A DNA stretch of 64,000 nucleotides from UBA4246 sp045113695 (GCA_045113695.1 JBGUJG010000050.1:1-64000); one strand, 5' to 3'. Positions 55,004 to 63,218 are shown, numbered from the stretch's first letter. The notes: generated by a model not told the origin, from the letters alone. Numbers and translations: made by a program.

Positions 55004-55034
55004 GGGGCTGCGCTGCGGCCCCTTTTTTGTTTTT
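55004..55034 (+). terminator. Terminator of guaB
   Basis: GGGGCTGC and GCGGCCCC pair (one G-T wobble) around GCT, followed by TTTTTTGTTTTT. Confidence 0.9.
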
Positions 55035-55064
55035 GGCAGACGGAATTCATCCTGAATAACAATA

Positions 55065-55110
55065 ATTTACAAAAATATCTATTTACAAACGCAATGAACT
55101 GTGATACAAT
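55065..55110 (+). promoter_or_regulatory. Promoter of the S24/PolY operon with a direct-repeat operator candidate
   Basis: TTTACA (55082-55087) and TACAAT (55105-55110) are spaced by 17. The -35 lies inside the second copy of a direct repeat ATTTACAAA (55065-55073 and 55081-55089), spaced 16 bases apart. The S24 repressor encoded next is a natural candidate to bind it. Confidence 0.65.
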
Positions 55111-55147
55111 GCGGATATCAGAACAGACACAGGGGGAAAGGTTCATT

Positions 55148-55993
55148 ATGGCCAAACGAAGCTTTCAGACGCCGGGGCAGGGGCTGACCGACATGAGGAC
55201 GGGGGAGGCCGTGCCCGGGGTGCCCGTCATCTGCAGCCAGATCCGCCGCTGGCGGGAGCGCCGGGGGCTCGACCAGAAGACCCTGGCCCGGCGGACGGGC
55301 GTGTCCGCCAACGCCGTCAGCAACTGGGAAAACGGCCGTTCCCGGCCGGACGTCCATCTCCTGCCCGCGATCTGCGGGGCCCTGGGGATTACGCTGGACG
55401 AGCTGTTTGCCCTGAGGGATCCGCTGGCCGTCCAGACCCAGCGCGAGCGCCGGGTGACCGAGCGCTTCCGCCGCCTGACGGAAGGGAACCGCCAGGCCGT
55501 CGAGGGCCTGCTGGACGCCCTGCTCCGGGCCCAGGAGGGCGATGCCTGCCCGGACCTGCGCAGGCTGCTGCTGATGGATAAGCCGCTGGCTGCCGGCCTG
55601 GGCGACCCGACCGAGTTTGAGGAAGCGGGCGAGCCCGTCTTCGTCTACGCTTCCCCGGCGGCGGACCGGGCCGATTACGTCTTCCGCGTCAGCGGGGACA
55701 GCATGACGCCCGATTACCAGGACGGGGATCTGGTCTACGTGGAAAAGATGACCGGCGGCGCTTCCCTGCGGCCGGGCGAGATCGGCGCCTTCATCACCGG
55801 AAACGAGATGTACTTAAAGCGCTACGAAACGGACGGCCTGCACTCCCTCAACCCCGCCTATCCCGTCATGCGGTTTACCGAGGGGGACGCCGTCTACCTG
55901 ATCGGCCGGGCCCTGTCCGTGGTGGGGCGGGGAGAGCTGGCCAGCGGCGCCGACCGGGAGAAATACCTGCTCCTGCACCCGCAGGAGGGATAA
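55148..55993 (+). CDS. HTH (Xre) - peptidase S24 repressor, LexA/CI-like
   Basis: 281 residues. An Xre-type helix-turn-helix (about 29-86, LARRTGVSANAVSNWENGRS) is joined to a LexA/UmuD-type S24 domain. The dyad Ser185 in SGDSMTPDYQDGD and Lys224 in EMYLKRYE is visible. Ala149-Gly150 precedes Ser185 by about 36 residues, as in LexA/UmuD, so it is a candidate self-cleavage site. Such proteins repress until RecA-type activation. It leads a four-gene operon with a Y-family polymerase. I take ATG 55148, behind AGGGGGAAAGG; the 18 codons upstream run through the promoter -10 region. Confidence 0.85.
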   Translation: MAKRSFQTPGQGLTDMRTGEAVPGVPVICSQIRRWRERRGLDQKTLARRTGVSANAVSNWENGRSRPDVHLLPAICGALGITLDELFALRDPLAVQTQRERRVTERFRRLTEGNRQAVEGLLDALLRAQEGDACPDLRRLLLMDKPLAAGLGDPTEFEEAGEPVFVYASPAADRADYVFRVSGDSMTPDYQDGDLVYVEKMTGGASLRPGEIGAFITGNEMYLKRYETDGLHSLNPAYPVMRFTEGDAVYLIGRALSVVGRGELASGADREKYLLLHPQEG

Positions 55994-56005
55994 ACGGGGG
56001 CTGCC

Positions 56006-57403
56006 ATGGAAAGAGTGTATGCCGCCATCGACATGAAGTCCTTTTACGCGTCCGTCGAGTGTGTGTACAGGCAGCTGGACCCGCTGAAGGCCAAGCTGCT
56101 GGTGGCGGACGAGAGCCGGACCGACCAGACGATCTGCCTGGCCGTTTCCCCGGCGCTCAAGGCCATCGGCGTGCCCAGCCGGCCGCGCCTGTTCGAGGCA
56201 AAGCAGGCCATCCGGCGGTATGAGGCGGCGATGCACACCAGGGTTTCGTATCTGATCGCCGTGCCCCGCATGGCGGAGTACGAGCGGGTGTCGGCCCTGA
56301 TCTATTCCGTGTTCCTGCGCTACGCCGCGCCGGAGGACATCCACGTCTACAGCATCGACGAGTCCTTCATTGACTGCACGCCCTACCTCCACTTTTACCG
56401 GGAGGAGGCCGAACGGCAGGGGGTCCATCCCGCCCGCCTGATGGCCATGACCATGATTCGGGACGTGCTCAAAACCACCGGCATCACCGCCACCTGCGGC
56501 ATCGGCACCAACCTCTACCTGGCCAAGGTCGCCATGGACATCGTGGCCAAAAAGGCGCAGCCGGACCAGGACGGCGTCCGCATCGCGGAGCTGAATGAGG
56601 ACAGCTATAAATTCCTCCTGTGGGACCACCAGCCGCTGACCGATTTCTGGCAGATCGGCCCCGGGAAGGCCAGGCGGCTGAACAAGGCCCACCTGTACAC
56701 CATGGGCGACGTGGCCGCCAAATCCCAGTTCGACGAGGAATGGTTTTATAAAACCTTCGGCATCGACGGCGAGATCCTGATCGATCACGCCTGGGGGATC
56801 GAGCCGGTCACCATGCGGGACATCAAATCCTACCGTACCGACCGCAACAGCCTTTCCAGCGGCCAGGTGCTCCCGCGGCCGTATCCCTTCCCGGAAGCGC
56901 GGATCGTCTTTTCCGAGATGGTTGACGTCCTGTGCGCCGATATGTTCACGAAAAACCTGATCAGCCCGGTCTTTTCCTGGTATGTGTTTTATGATTACAA
57001 GTCCCTGGAGGTTGTTCCCGATTACGACGGACCGGTCTCCCTGGATTATTACGGCCGCCTGCACCCCTCCCACAGTGGCGGGACGGTGCGGACGCGCACC
57101 GGCACCAACAGCGTCCGGGAGGTCATGAGCGCGATGCTGGCCTCCTTTGACGCGGGCACGGACCACCGCCTCCTGTTCCGCCGCCTGAGCGTGTGCGCAA
57201 ACGAGGTCACGGAGGACTGCGGCGTCTTTCAGCTGGACCTTTTTACCGATTACGAAGCCGCGGACCGCGAAAAGCGCATCCAGGGCGCGATGCTGGAGGT
57301 CCGGAAAAAATACGGGCCGAACGCCGTCTTCCGGGGCACGAACATGCTGGAAGGCGCGACGTCGCTGGAGCGGAACCGGCAGATCGGCGGGCACCGGGCC
57401 TGA
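56006..57403 (+). CDS. Y-family DNA polymerase (UmuC/UvrX-like)
   Basis: 465 residues. Error-prone translesion polymerase. Palm metal ligands are Asp9 in AAIDMKSFYASVE and Asp118-Glu119 in YSIDESFID. A GIGTNLYLAKVAMD helix follows near 168, with the HhH/thumb and little-finger domains after it. Length and the FYASVEC start place it near UmuC/UvrX-type rather than the shorter DinB (Pol IV). It lies 12 bases after the S24 repressor gene, like phage and chromosomal UmuC cassettes. DNA-damage induction is inferred from that neighbour. Confidence 0.9.
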   Translation: MERVYAAIDMKSFYASVECVYRQLDPLKAKLLVADESRTDQTICLAVSPALKAIGVPSRPRLFEAKQAIRRYEAAMHTRVSYLIAVPRMAEYERVSALIYSVFLRYAAPEDIHVYSIDESFIDCTPYLHFYREEAERQGVHPARLMAMTMIRDVLKTTGITATCGIGTNLYLAKVAMDIVAKKAQPDQDGVRIAELNEDSYKFLLWDHQPLTDFWQIGPGKARRLNKAHLYTMGDVAAKSQFDEEWFYKTFGIDGEILIDHAWGIEPVTMRDIKSYRTDRNSLSSGQVLPRPYPFPEARIVFSEMVDVLCADMFTKNLISPVFSWYVFYDYKSLEVVPDYDGPVSLDYYGRLHPSHSGGTVRTRTGTNSVREVMSAMLASFDAGTDHRLLFRRLSVCANEVTEDCGVFQLDLFTDYEAADREKRIQGAMLEVRKKYGPNAVFRGTNMLEGATSLERNRQIGGHRA

Positions 57404-57473
57404 CCCGCCTGCCGTTGAACCGCCGGAAAAACAAAAAGCCCGCCTGCCGGCGGGCGGGAAGGGAGGGATCGCG

Positions 57474-58001
57474 ATGCAGCCGGGCGAAATGGCCATGCCG
57501 GCGGATTTCAGATACCGGGAGGTGTTTGCCCGCGGGCGGCCCCGGCATCCGCAGGGGGACGTTTTTGCGCAGAAGCACCCGGCCATGGACTGCGGGAAAC
57601 GGGCCAAGATCTTCAGCCCCTTTGACGCCCTCCGCGGCTTCAGCGACGCCGTCGCCGCCAAGGACGTCCTGTACGTGAACCGCCCGGAGCTGACCGAGGA
57701 GGAGCAGACGGAGATCAGCCGGCGGCTTTCGATCCTCCGGGAGCTGACGAAAAACGGCCGGCTGGCCCGAGCCAACCGGGTGCAGGTCCGCGTGACGTAC
57801 TTTGCCCCCTGTGAAGACCGGGACAGCTTTTCCTACGGCTGCCGCGGGCGGGAGGAGACGGTCTTCGGCATCTGCCGCCGGGTGGACGACGCCGTTTCCC
57901 GCACGCTGACGGTCGGCGATACAGCCGTCCGCTTTCAGGACATCATCGCCGTCGAGGCAGACCGGATTTTTGACGAAGACTGGGAGAGGGATGACCCGTG
58001 A
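57474..58001 (+). CDS. YolD-like protein
   Basis: 175 residues. The segment HPAMDCGKRAKIFSPFDALRGF (residues about 36-57, quoted in part) matches the YolD-like family, which commonly accompanies Y-family polymerases in Firmicutes and is thought to act as an accessory to them. It is followed by a helical linker and a beta-rich C-terminal half of unknown role. The start codon follows GGGAGGGATCGCG. The gene overlaps the next by four bases (GTGA). Confidence 0.72.
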   Translation: MQPGEMAMPADFRYREVFARGRPRHPQGDVFAQKHPAMDCGKRAKIFSPFDALRGFSDAVAAKDVLYVNRPELTEEEQTEISRRLSILRELTKNGRLARANRVQVRVTYFAPCEDRDSFSYGCRGREETVFGICRRVDDAVSRTLTVGDTAVRFQDIIAVEADRIFDEDWERDDP

Positions 58002-58489
58002 ATGACTCGCTCCGCTGCACCCGCTGCTGTTTTACCGGGCACAGGCCCAGCCGCCTGCTCCGCCCGGAAGACGACATCCGCGTGGACCTGGAAAACAGCA
58101 TCCTGACCTCCGTCCGGGAGGGCTGCCATACCTTTATCAGCGGCATGGCCTGCGGGGTCGACATCTGGGCGGCGGAGATCGTCGTGCGGATGAAGGACCA
58201 GTTTCCCGACCTGAACCTGCACCTGATCGCCGCCATCCCGTTCGCCGGCTTTGACGAGCGCTGGCCGGAGGACTGGCGGGAAAGATACCGCGCCCTGCTG
58301 GGCCGGGCCGAATACGTGAAGGTGGCGGCGCCGTTCTGCTCCAGGGCCGCTTACCAGCGGCGGAACGAGTGGATGGTCAACCACAGCGCCCGGGTGATCG
58401 CCGTATACAACGGCCAGGCCGGCGGCACCCGCAACACCATCTGCTACGCCAGGCGGCAGAAGGTGCCGGTGATCCTTTTGAAGGGGTAG
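57998..58489 (+). CDS. SLOG-domain protein
   Basis: 163 residues with the Rossmann-like SLOG layout: TGHRPSRLL near residue 14, FISGMACGVDIWAAEIVV near residue 47, and AVYNGQAGGTRNTICYA near residue 136. The family (DUF1273/YpsA-like) binds nucleotide-type ligands; in some defence systems related domains sense signal nucleotides. Starts with GTG inside the end of the YolD-like gene, making it part of the S24/PolY operon. Its function in that context is unknown. Confidence 0.75.
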   Translation: MNDSLRCTRCCFTGHRPSRLLRPEDDIRVDLENSILTSVREGCHTFISGMACGVDIWAAEIVVRMKDQFPDLNLHLIAAIPFAGFDERWPEDWRERYRALLGRAEYVKVAAPFCSRAAYQRRNEWMVNHSARVIAVYNGQAGGTRNTICYARRQKVPVILLKG

Positions 58490-58499
58490 GACGGGGCAT

Positions 58500-58551
58500 C
58501 AGGGAATAGGGAACAGGGAACAGGCAGTAGGCAGCAGGGAATAGGGAACAG
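58500..58551. repeat. Short G/A-rich direct repeats
   Basis: CAGGGAATAGGGAACAG occurs at 58500-58516 and 58535-58551, with shorter related units (GGGAACAG, CAGTAGGCAG) between. It is non-coding; the rest of 58490-58644 shows nothing else. Confidence 0.75.
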
Positions 58552-58644
58552 TCAGCAGGGGATGAGACCGGATGATCTGATGGTCTGCAGACGGATCAGC
58601 GCTGTTCTTTGAAGACACGGGAAGCGGATACAGCTTGTATCAAT

Positions 58645-58689
58645 AAAAAGGCGCGGAGGGCGGCCGCCGGGGCGGCGGGCTCTCCGCGC
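58645..58689 (-). terminator. Terminator of the HdeD-like gene (minus strand)
   Basis: On the minus strand GCGCGGAG (58689-58682) pairs with CTCCGCGC (58658-58651), and a T run (the A run at 58645-58649) follows. Internal CCGCC/GGCGG pairs extend the stem. Confidence 0.8.
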
Positions 58690-58728
58690 TGTCTTACGGG
58701 GGAAAATAAAAGGGGCCGGAACGGAACG

Positions 58729-59250
58729 TCAGCGGGTGACGATCCACAGGCTGGACAGGCCGTTGTAGATCAGGATGCCGCCCAGGATCCGCACGATCAG
58801 CTCCATCGTGCTGAAGGGCCGGGCCACCAGGTAAACGCCCAGCGCGACGGTCACCAGGGCCATCAGCACGCCGGCCGTCCATTTATCATAGCCGGCGCGT
58901 TTGGAATCCAGCGCTTTGAGCAGATTGTACACGCCGCCCAGGATGATCAGGATGCCGGCGGCCTTCGGGAAGAAATTGATCAGCGACTGGGGCCTGATCA
59001 CCAGGAACAGGCCGGCCAGCACGGCCAGGACGCCGCCCACCTTGTCCAGGTTGGACGGGCCCGCTTCATAGCGGCTGCGGGGCCAGGCGCCCAGGGCGTT
59101 CAGGCCGCCGGCGATCAGGGCGATCCCGCCCAGACGGACGATGAGGGTCATGGTCATCCCGGGGAACAGCAGCAGCACCAGGCCCAGAATGATCAGCAGG
59201 ATCGGCAGGGCGCTCGGCGTCCCCTGAATGGGCCGGAATTCATCTTTCAT
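58729..59250 (-). CDS. HdeD-like DUF308 membrane protein
   Basis: 173 residues with about five or six hydrophobic spans and the small GG-rich turns of the DUF308/HdeD family (LPILLIILGLVLLLFPGMTM near residue 13, IVRILGGILIYNGLSSLW at the end). HdeD of Escherichia coli is linked to acid resistance; the general function is unclear. The ATG at 59250 follows a perfect AGGAGG on the minus strand. It is monocistronic. Confidence 0.82.
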   Translation of the reverse strand: MKDEFRPIQGTPSALPILLIILGLVLLLFPGMTMTLIVRLGGIALIAGGLNALGAWPRSRYEAGPSNLDKVGGVLAVLAGLFLVIRPQSLINFFPKAAGILIILGGVYNLLKALDSKRAGYDKWTAGVLMALVTVALGVYLVARPFSTMELIVRILGGILIYNGLSSLWIVTR

Positions 59251-59305
59251 AGCAGCAACCTCCTGTATAGGTTCCCGACGGAAGGAAAATCCGCCGGTCC
59301 AGGGT

Positions 59306-59311
59306 ATTATA
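59306..59311 (-). promoter_or_regulatory. -10 box of the HdeD-like gene (minus strand)
   Basis: TATAAT read on the minus strand, preceded by TGC (extended -10). No clear -35 is present. It lies 56 bases before the start codon. Confidence 0.55.
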
Positions 59312-59385
59312 GCACAGCGTTTCCTGTTTGGCCAGCAAAAAAGCGTCATGCCGCAAAGGTACGCTGACCGCGCTGATCGTCCCGT

Positions 59386-59414
59386 TTGCCAAGATGAAGA
59401 AAATACATTATAAT
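59386..59414 (+). promoter_or_regulatory. Sigma-A promoter of the caspase-like gene
   Basis: TTGCCA (59386-59391) and TATAAT (59409-59414) with a 17-base spacer, 87 bases before the GTG start. Confidence 0.8.
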
Positions 59415-59501
59415 AGACAGGAAAGCCGGACGTCCGGGACAGAGGATCCGGATCGCGGATGATGAACGCGAAGCAATGGATGGGAGAAAGGGGGGAGAAC
59501 T

Positions 59502-60998
59502 GTGCGCAGGCTGTGCTGTCTTTTGACGCTGCTGGTGCTGCTGTCGCGGGGCGGCCTGCCGCAGGGTAAGGCGGAAGAAACGCCGCAGCCGGTTCTCCGG
59601 GCCCTCCTGGTGACCTGCGACCGCTTTGTCAGCCGGCCGGAAACCACCCCGGCCGCCCAGCAGAACGCCCAGCTGATGAAATCCCTCCTGGAGTCTGACG
59701 CCAGGGGCTACGCGGAAATCCGGACGGAGTGCGATACCCTGCCGTCGGTGGACGCCTTTGCCCAGGCGGTCCGCGAGACGTTTGCCGGGGCGGGGGACGG
59801 GGATATCTCCTTTGTGTACATCAGCACGCACGGCCTCTATACGGCCAACCGCTCGAACCTGAGCGCCAGCCTCCTTTTGTCGGACGGGGAAAAGGAGGAG
59901 CGGCTGACCGCCCAGGCCCTGGCCAATCTCCTGGCCGCCATCCCGGGCACCAAGGTGCTGGTGCTGGACGCCTGCCATTCCGGGGCCTTCATCGGCAAAG
60001 GCCTGAGCGATTTTGCCCAGGCCAATCCGTTCGCGTGGGAAAACTTCCACGTCCTCTGCAGCGCGGGCGGCAGCGAGGAAAGCTGGTACTGGCGCGCCGA
60101 CAGCGGGGATCAACTGCATGGGGCAGGGTATTTTACTTCCATCCTGGCCGGGGCGCTGGCCGCATCGCCCGTTCCGCCCGCCGACCGGGACGGGGACGGC
60201 CGGGTGTCCCTGTCGGAGGTCAAAGCTTACCTTCTGTCGCATTACGCCGCGTCCACCCCGCAGATCTATCCGGAAAAAAGCGGATTTGTTTTCTATGTCC
60301 CCGGCGCCGCGGAGGAACGTCAGCCGGACGTCATCTCGGATGTCCGTTTCGACCAGACCGTTTTTTCCGGCAGCGTGGCGGAGATCGGCTTCAGCTTCAC
60401 CCTGGAGCGGGAGGCCGAAGTCTCCTACCAGCTGATCTATGACCAGCGCGGCGGCTGGGATTTCGCCGACGCTCCGATGCTCGCGGACGGGGGAGAAGGC
60501 ACCCTCCTGCCCAGGGGGACCTACCGGCGCAGGATCACCCTGACCCTGGGCGACGAAGAGCAGGACGTATCGGGCTATCTGATGCTGCAGATCTTTTCCC
60601 GCGAGGGGGACCGGATGGTCCTCCATGAGAGCAGGCTGCTGCGCGTGTTCCCGTCCCAGGGGGATGTCGCGCTGGACGTAAAGACGGAGTCCTCCTTTAT
60701 TCCCGGCCGGGGAGACGAGCTGGCGGTCCGGGTCGGCCATGACGTTCCCTGCGCGCTGACAGTGTCCGTCCAGAACGCCCAGGGCAGGACAGTCCGCTAC
60801 CTCTCTGTCGAGACCCCTTCCCGCCCGCAGCGCCTGGTTCCGGAGGGCACCACCCTGTACTGGGACGGGAAGCTGGAAGACGGCACAGCGGCCCCGCCCG
60901 GCCGGTACATGGTCTGCGTGCAGACCAGCGTTGGCGGGATGAACTATACGGTGTATTCCGCCTTTTTCACCCTGACCGAGGAAATCACCAGCGGATAA
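59502..60998 (+). CDS. Secreted caspase-like (C14/metacaspase-type) protease
   Basis: 498 residues. Signal peptide at residues 1-24, then a caspase-hemoglobinase fold: the catalytic pair is His110 in YISTHGLY and Cys158 in LVLDACHSGAF. After the catalytic domain lies a DRDGDGRVSLSEV loop (Asp228, 230, 232), which resembles a calcium-binding EF-hand. The C-terminal half holds two beta-sandwich domains, the last similar to FlgD-type Ig domains (EGTTLYWDGKLEDG and APPGRYM). Metacaspases often need calcium. The GTG start follows AGGGGGGAGAAC and the promoter at 59386. Substrate and role are not known. Confidence 0.86.
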   Translation: MRRLCCLLTLLVLLSRGGLPQGKAEETPQPVLRALLVTCDRFVSRPETTPAAQQNAQLMKSLLESDARGYAEIRTECDTLPSVDAFAQAVRETFAGAGDGDISFVYISTHGLYTANRSNLSASLLLSDGEKEERLTAQALANLLAAIPGTKVLVLDACHSGAFIGKGLSDFAQANPFAWENFHVLCSAGGSEESWYWRADSGDQLHGAGYFTSILAGALAASPVPPADRDGDGRVSLSEVKAYLLSHYAASTPQIYPEKSGFVFYVPGAAEERQPDVISDVRFDQTVFSGSVAEIGFSFTLEREAEVSYQLIYDQRGGWDFADAPMLADGGEGTLLPRGTYRRRITLTLGDEEQDVSGYLMLQIFSREGDRMVLHESRLLRVFPSQGDVALDVKTESSFIPGRGDELAVRVGHDVPCALTVSVQNAQGRTVRYLSVETPSRPQRLVPEGTTLYWDGKLEDGTAAPPGRYMVCVQTSVGGMNYTVYSAFFTLTEEITSG

Positions 60999-61029
60999 AT
61001 CGCAGTTCCGGAGCGGTCAGAACAGATTT

Positions 61030-61150
61030 GGAGCAGTTCGGGAGCAGTTTTCCGTGAAAAACTGCTCCGATAAAATTCCTCATACATCAGGAGATTTTGC
61101 TATTTTGGAGCAATTGGAGCAGTTTTTTTGGAGCCATTTTAAGTTTTTAT
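61030..61150. repeat. Left inverted repeat of a 2.2 kb low-GC element
   Basis: It aligns in inverted orientation with 63098-63218, about 70% identical by hand. The core GAGCAGTTTTTTTGGAG (61117-61133) matches the right arm exactly. It contains GGAGCAGTT units and an 11-bp hairpin GGAGCAGTTTT/AAAACTGCTCC (about 61041-61068). Confidence 0.75.
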
Positions 61151-61310
61151 CGTGTTTGTCTGTCTGCGGTTTTAATGCTGTTCTGAGGATACTGAGGCTG
61201 AAACCATGCTTTGAGCCATGGAAGTTTTTGTGTTTCTTCACGAAAAGCTGTCTTTGCTTTTTGCAAGAAAAATGCTGCTTGCTTCGTCTTCTATGCGGGG
61301 GGTGAAACAC

Positions 61311-62870
61311 ATGAGGAAATACATCTTGCTAATTCTGGTGCTAATGAATGTAATGCTTGGCACAATCTGTTCTGCCGAAGATATGACCACAGACATTACT
61401 GCAGCTCTTTCGGATGCCGGATTTCATCAGCCCATTCAATTACAGTTGTGGGGTGATACTGCAGCGTGTTTCGCAGAACAGAATGGAATCAAAACCCTGA
61501 TAGTGATCGAAAACAGAGGCGGCTGCTGGGAGATCACCATCAATAATCCGACTGCTTTATTTCAGAATACAGACTGGCCGGAGCTGCGGGTTGACACCGA
61601 TAATGCAATTTTCTGGACATACCACTTGTCGGATCAGGAAATACTACGTTATCACAGTACAAAAAACGTGGACGGCTCGTGGGGGCCAGTGGATCAGTTC
61701 CATAATGACGGTGGATACGGGGAATTCACCCACATCTGGAACACGTCTTGGGACGGCTTGAACGGCGGAGAGATCATTCGAACTTTTTCCGCGGCAGATG
61801 AGAACGACAATGACCTCGGCGGTCAGCTGACGCAGATTCTCCCGGCTTCCTGGCTGGCAGACTGCATCCGGCTGGACAACTTTGACGTCTCACGCTTCCC
61901 GACAATGTTCAGCGGGACAAAAGACAACTATGCTTCTGAGAATAGGCGTTTCTTCCAGGATGCGGCCGCAGTTCTCATGCCTGATTATACTTTTCTCAAA
62001 GGCATGCTGAAGAATGACGCCATGCACTTTCTGATGGAGAGGCCGGATGGTATCCGGGTATACGTGGTCTGTGAATATGCCGCTCATCGGGAGGCACGCC
62101 TGATCGAGAGTTCTGCGTTGCCGGATGGCACGGTACTGGGGTATCAGAACTTTTCAGACAGTCTGTGGATCGACGGGCGCTGTGTGTCCATTCATCTGCT
62201 TTATAATGGTTCTGCGGGAATCGAATATATCTATGATAACACCGCGCATTCCGATGCAACGGGAGGTTTCCTGTTTTTTGGAGACCGAACGGTCTGGGAT
62301 GGTTCGACAGTGCCGACACAGATCATTCTGTATGGAGATCACCCGTGGGATGACATTACACAGATTGACTGGAACGCCCTGCCGCACAGTCTGGAACAGG
62401 CCTCTGCTCAGATGGATTCCGGTAATTATGCCATGGTGGTAAATCCCAATCCTGCTGACCGCCTGCACCTGCGGGAGCGGGCTGACAGAGGAAGCCGGTC
62501 CCAAGGCAAGTATTACACCGGGACCCCGGTAGGCGTCAGCGTACAGGATAGCGACTGGACGCTGGTGGTGTTTGGTGACTGGCGCAGCTGGACCCGGGGG
62601 TACATGATGAAACGCTATCTGACCTTCGGGCAGACTGGGAAAGCACTGCGTCTGGATCTGTCAGCCATGCCGCCGCTCCTCACAAAAAAAGCAATCCTGA
62701 AGGTTTACGAGCAGCCGAAAGAAGGAGCCGGTATGACTCAATGGCAGGAAAGCTGTTCGCCGATGCTGGTGATTGGAGTGATCGGAGACGAATGGTATCA
62801 CGTCTGGTTCCCGGCTACCGGAGAATTTGGGTTTGTAAAACAAAATGATTTATGGGAAGGAAATGGCTGA
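61311..62870 (+). CDS. Secreted protein with C-terminal SH3-like domain
   Basis: 519 residues. Signal peptide (KYILLILVLMNVMLGTICSA), then a long beta-rich region of unknown family rich in Trp, Asp and Asn (about 30-370), and a bacterial SH3-type module near residues 390-450 (DRLHLRERADRGSRS, followed by YYTGTPVGV) plus a possible second one at the end (KAILKVYEQ). Bacterial SH3 modules usually bind cell-wall peptides. Codon use and base composition are more A+T-rich than the neighbours. ATG 61311 follows GGGGGGTG and starts the signal peptide; the 31 codons upstream in frame lie in the left repeat region. It is the only complete gene of the inverted-repeat-bounded element. Confidence 0.72.
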   Translation: MRKYILLILVLMNVMLGTICSAEDMTTDITAALSDAGFHQPIQLQLWGDTAACFAEQNGIKTLIVIENRGGCWEITINNPTALFQNTDWPELRVDTDNAIFWTYHLSDQEILRYHSTKNVDGSWGPVDQFHNDGGYGEFTHIWNTSWDGLNGGEIIRTFSAADENDNDLGGQLTQILPASWLADCIRLDNFDVSRFPTMFSGTKDNYASENRRFFQDAAAVLMPDYTFLKGMLKNDAMHFLMERPDGIRVYVVCEYAAHREARLIESSALPDGTVLGYQNFSDSLWIDGRCVSIHLLYNGSAGIEYIYDNTAHSDATGGFLFFGDRTVWDGSTVPTQIILYGDHPWDDITQIDWNALPHSLEQASAQMDSGNYAMVVNPNPADRLHLRERADRGSRSQGKYYTGTPVGVSVQDSDWTLVVFGDWRSWTRGYMMKRYLTFGQTGKALRLDLSAMPPLLTKKAILKVYEQPKEGAGMTQWQESCSPMLVIGVIGDEWYHVWFPATGEFGFVKQNDLWEGNG

Positions 62871-62909
62871 TTCCCATATCCTTGACAAGGGTTCGGATCC
62901 AGCATCGTA

Positions 62910-63098
62910 TCATGCCGCGCTTTCTTTTACCAGTTTGTAGTTGATTACCTTATGATCTGCGTCTATCCTGCCGACTGCATAGAGTTCGCCACTAACGGTA
63001 ACGTCACCTTGGCTTTATTATTTACGGAGGTCATGGAAGCCCGGAAAGACGAACAGGAAGGGATGCTGGTGTATGCCATCGATAAAGCAGAAGGATGA
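62910..63098. pseudogene. Possible gene remnant inside the low-GC element
   Basis: On the plus strand a frame from ATG 62952 to 63098 (48 codons) ends in LLFTEVMEARKDEQEG and YAIDKAEG and begins MICVYPADCIEFATNG. It faintly resembles the N-terminus of phage minor structural proteins. On the minus strand the same bases give an open stretch of 34 residues (62910-63014) without a start. A degraded gene is likely, but which strand was coding is not certain. Confidence 0.3.
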
Positions 63099-63218
63099 AT
63101 AAAACCTTAAATGACTCCAAAAAAACTGCTCTTTCTGCTCCAAACAGCCAAAAATGCCTGATACAACAGGCACTATGGAAGAACAGTTCTTTCAGAAAAA
63201 CTGCTCCGAAACTGCTCC
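63098..63218. repeat. Right inverted repeat of the low-GC element
   Basis: Inverted partner of 61030-61150. It carries CTCCAAAAAAACTGCTC (63115-63131) and CTGCTCC units. The remaining bases up to 63303 (A/C/T-rich, with CACTCTTCACTC repeats near 63270) hold no supported gene. Confidence 0.75.

Noticed and set aside
58609..59367. A 252-codon plus-strand frame opposite the HdeD-like gene
   Set aside because: It is Gln/His-rich low-complexity sequence antisense to a recognised membrane protein and includes that gene's terminator.
57998..60998. SLOG protein and caspase as one immune signalling system
   Set aside because: They are in different transcription units, the HdeD-like gene lies between them on the other strand, and the caspase is exported.
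61218..61310. Upstream start for the SH3-domain protein
   Set aside because: The 31 extra codons have no ribosome site and would place the signal peptide internally.
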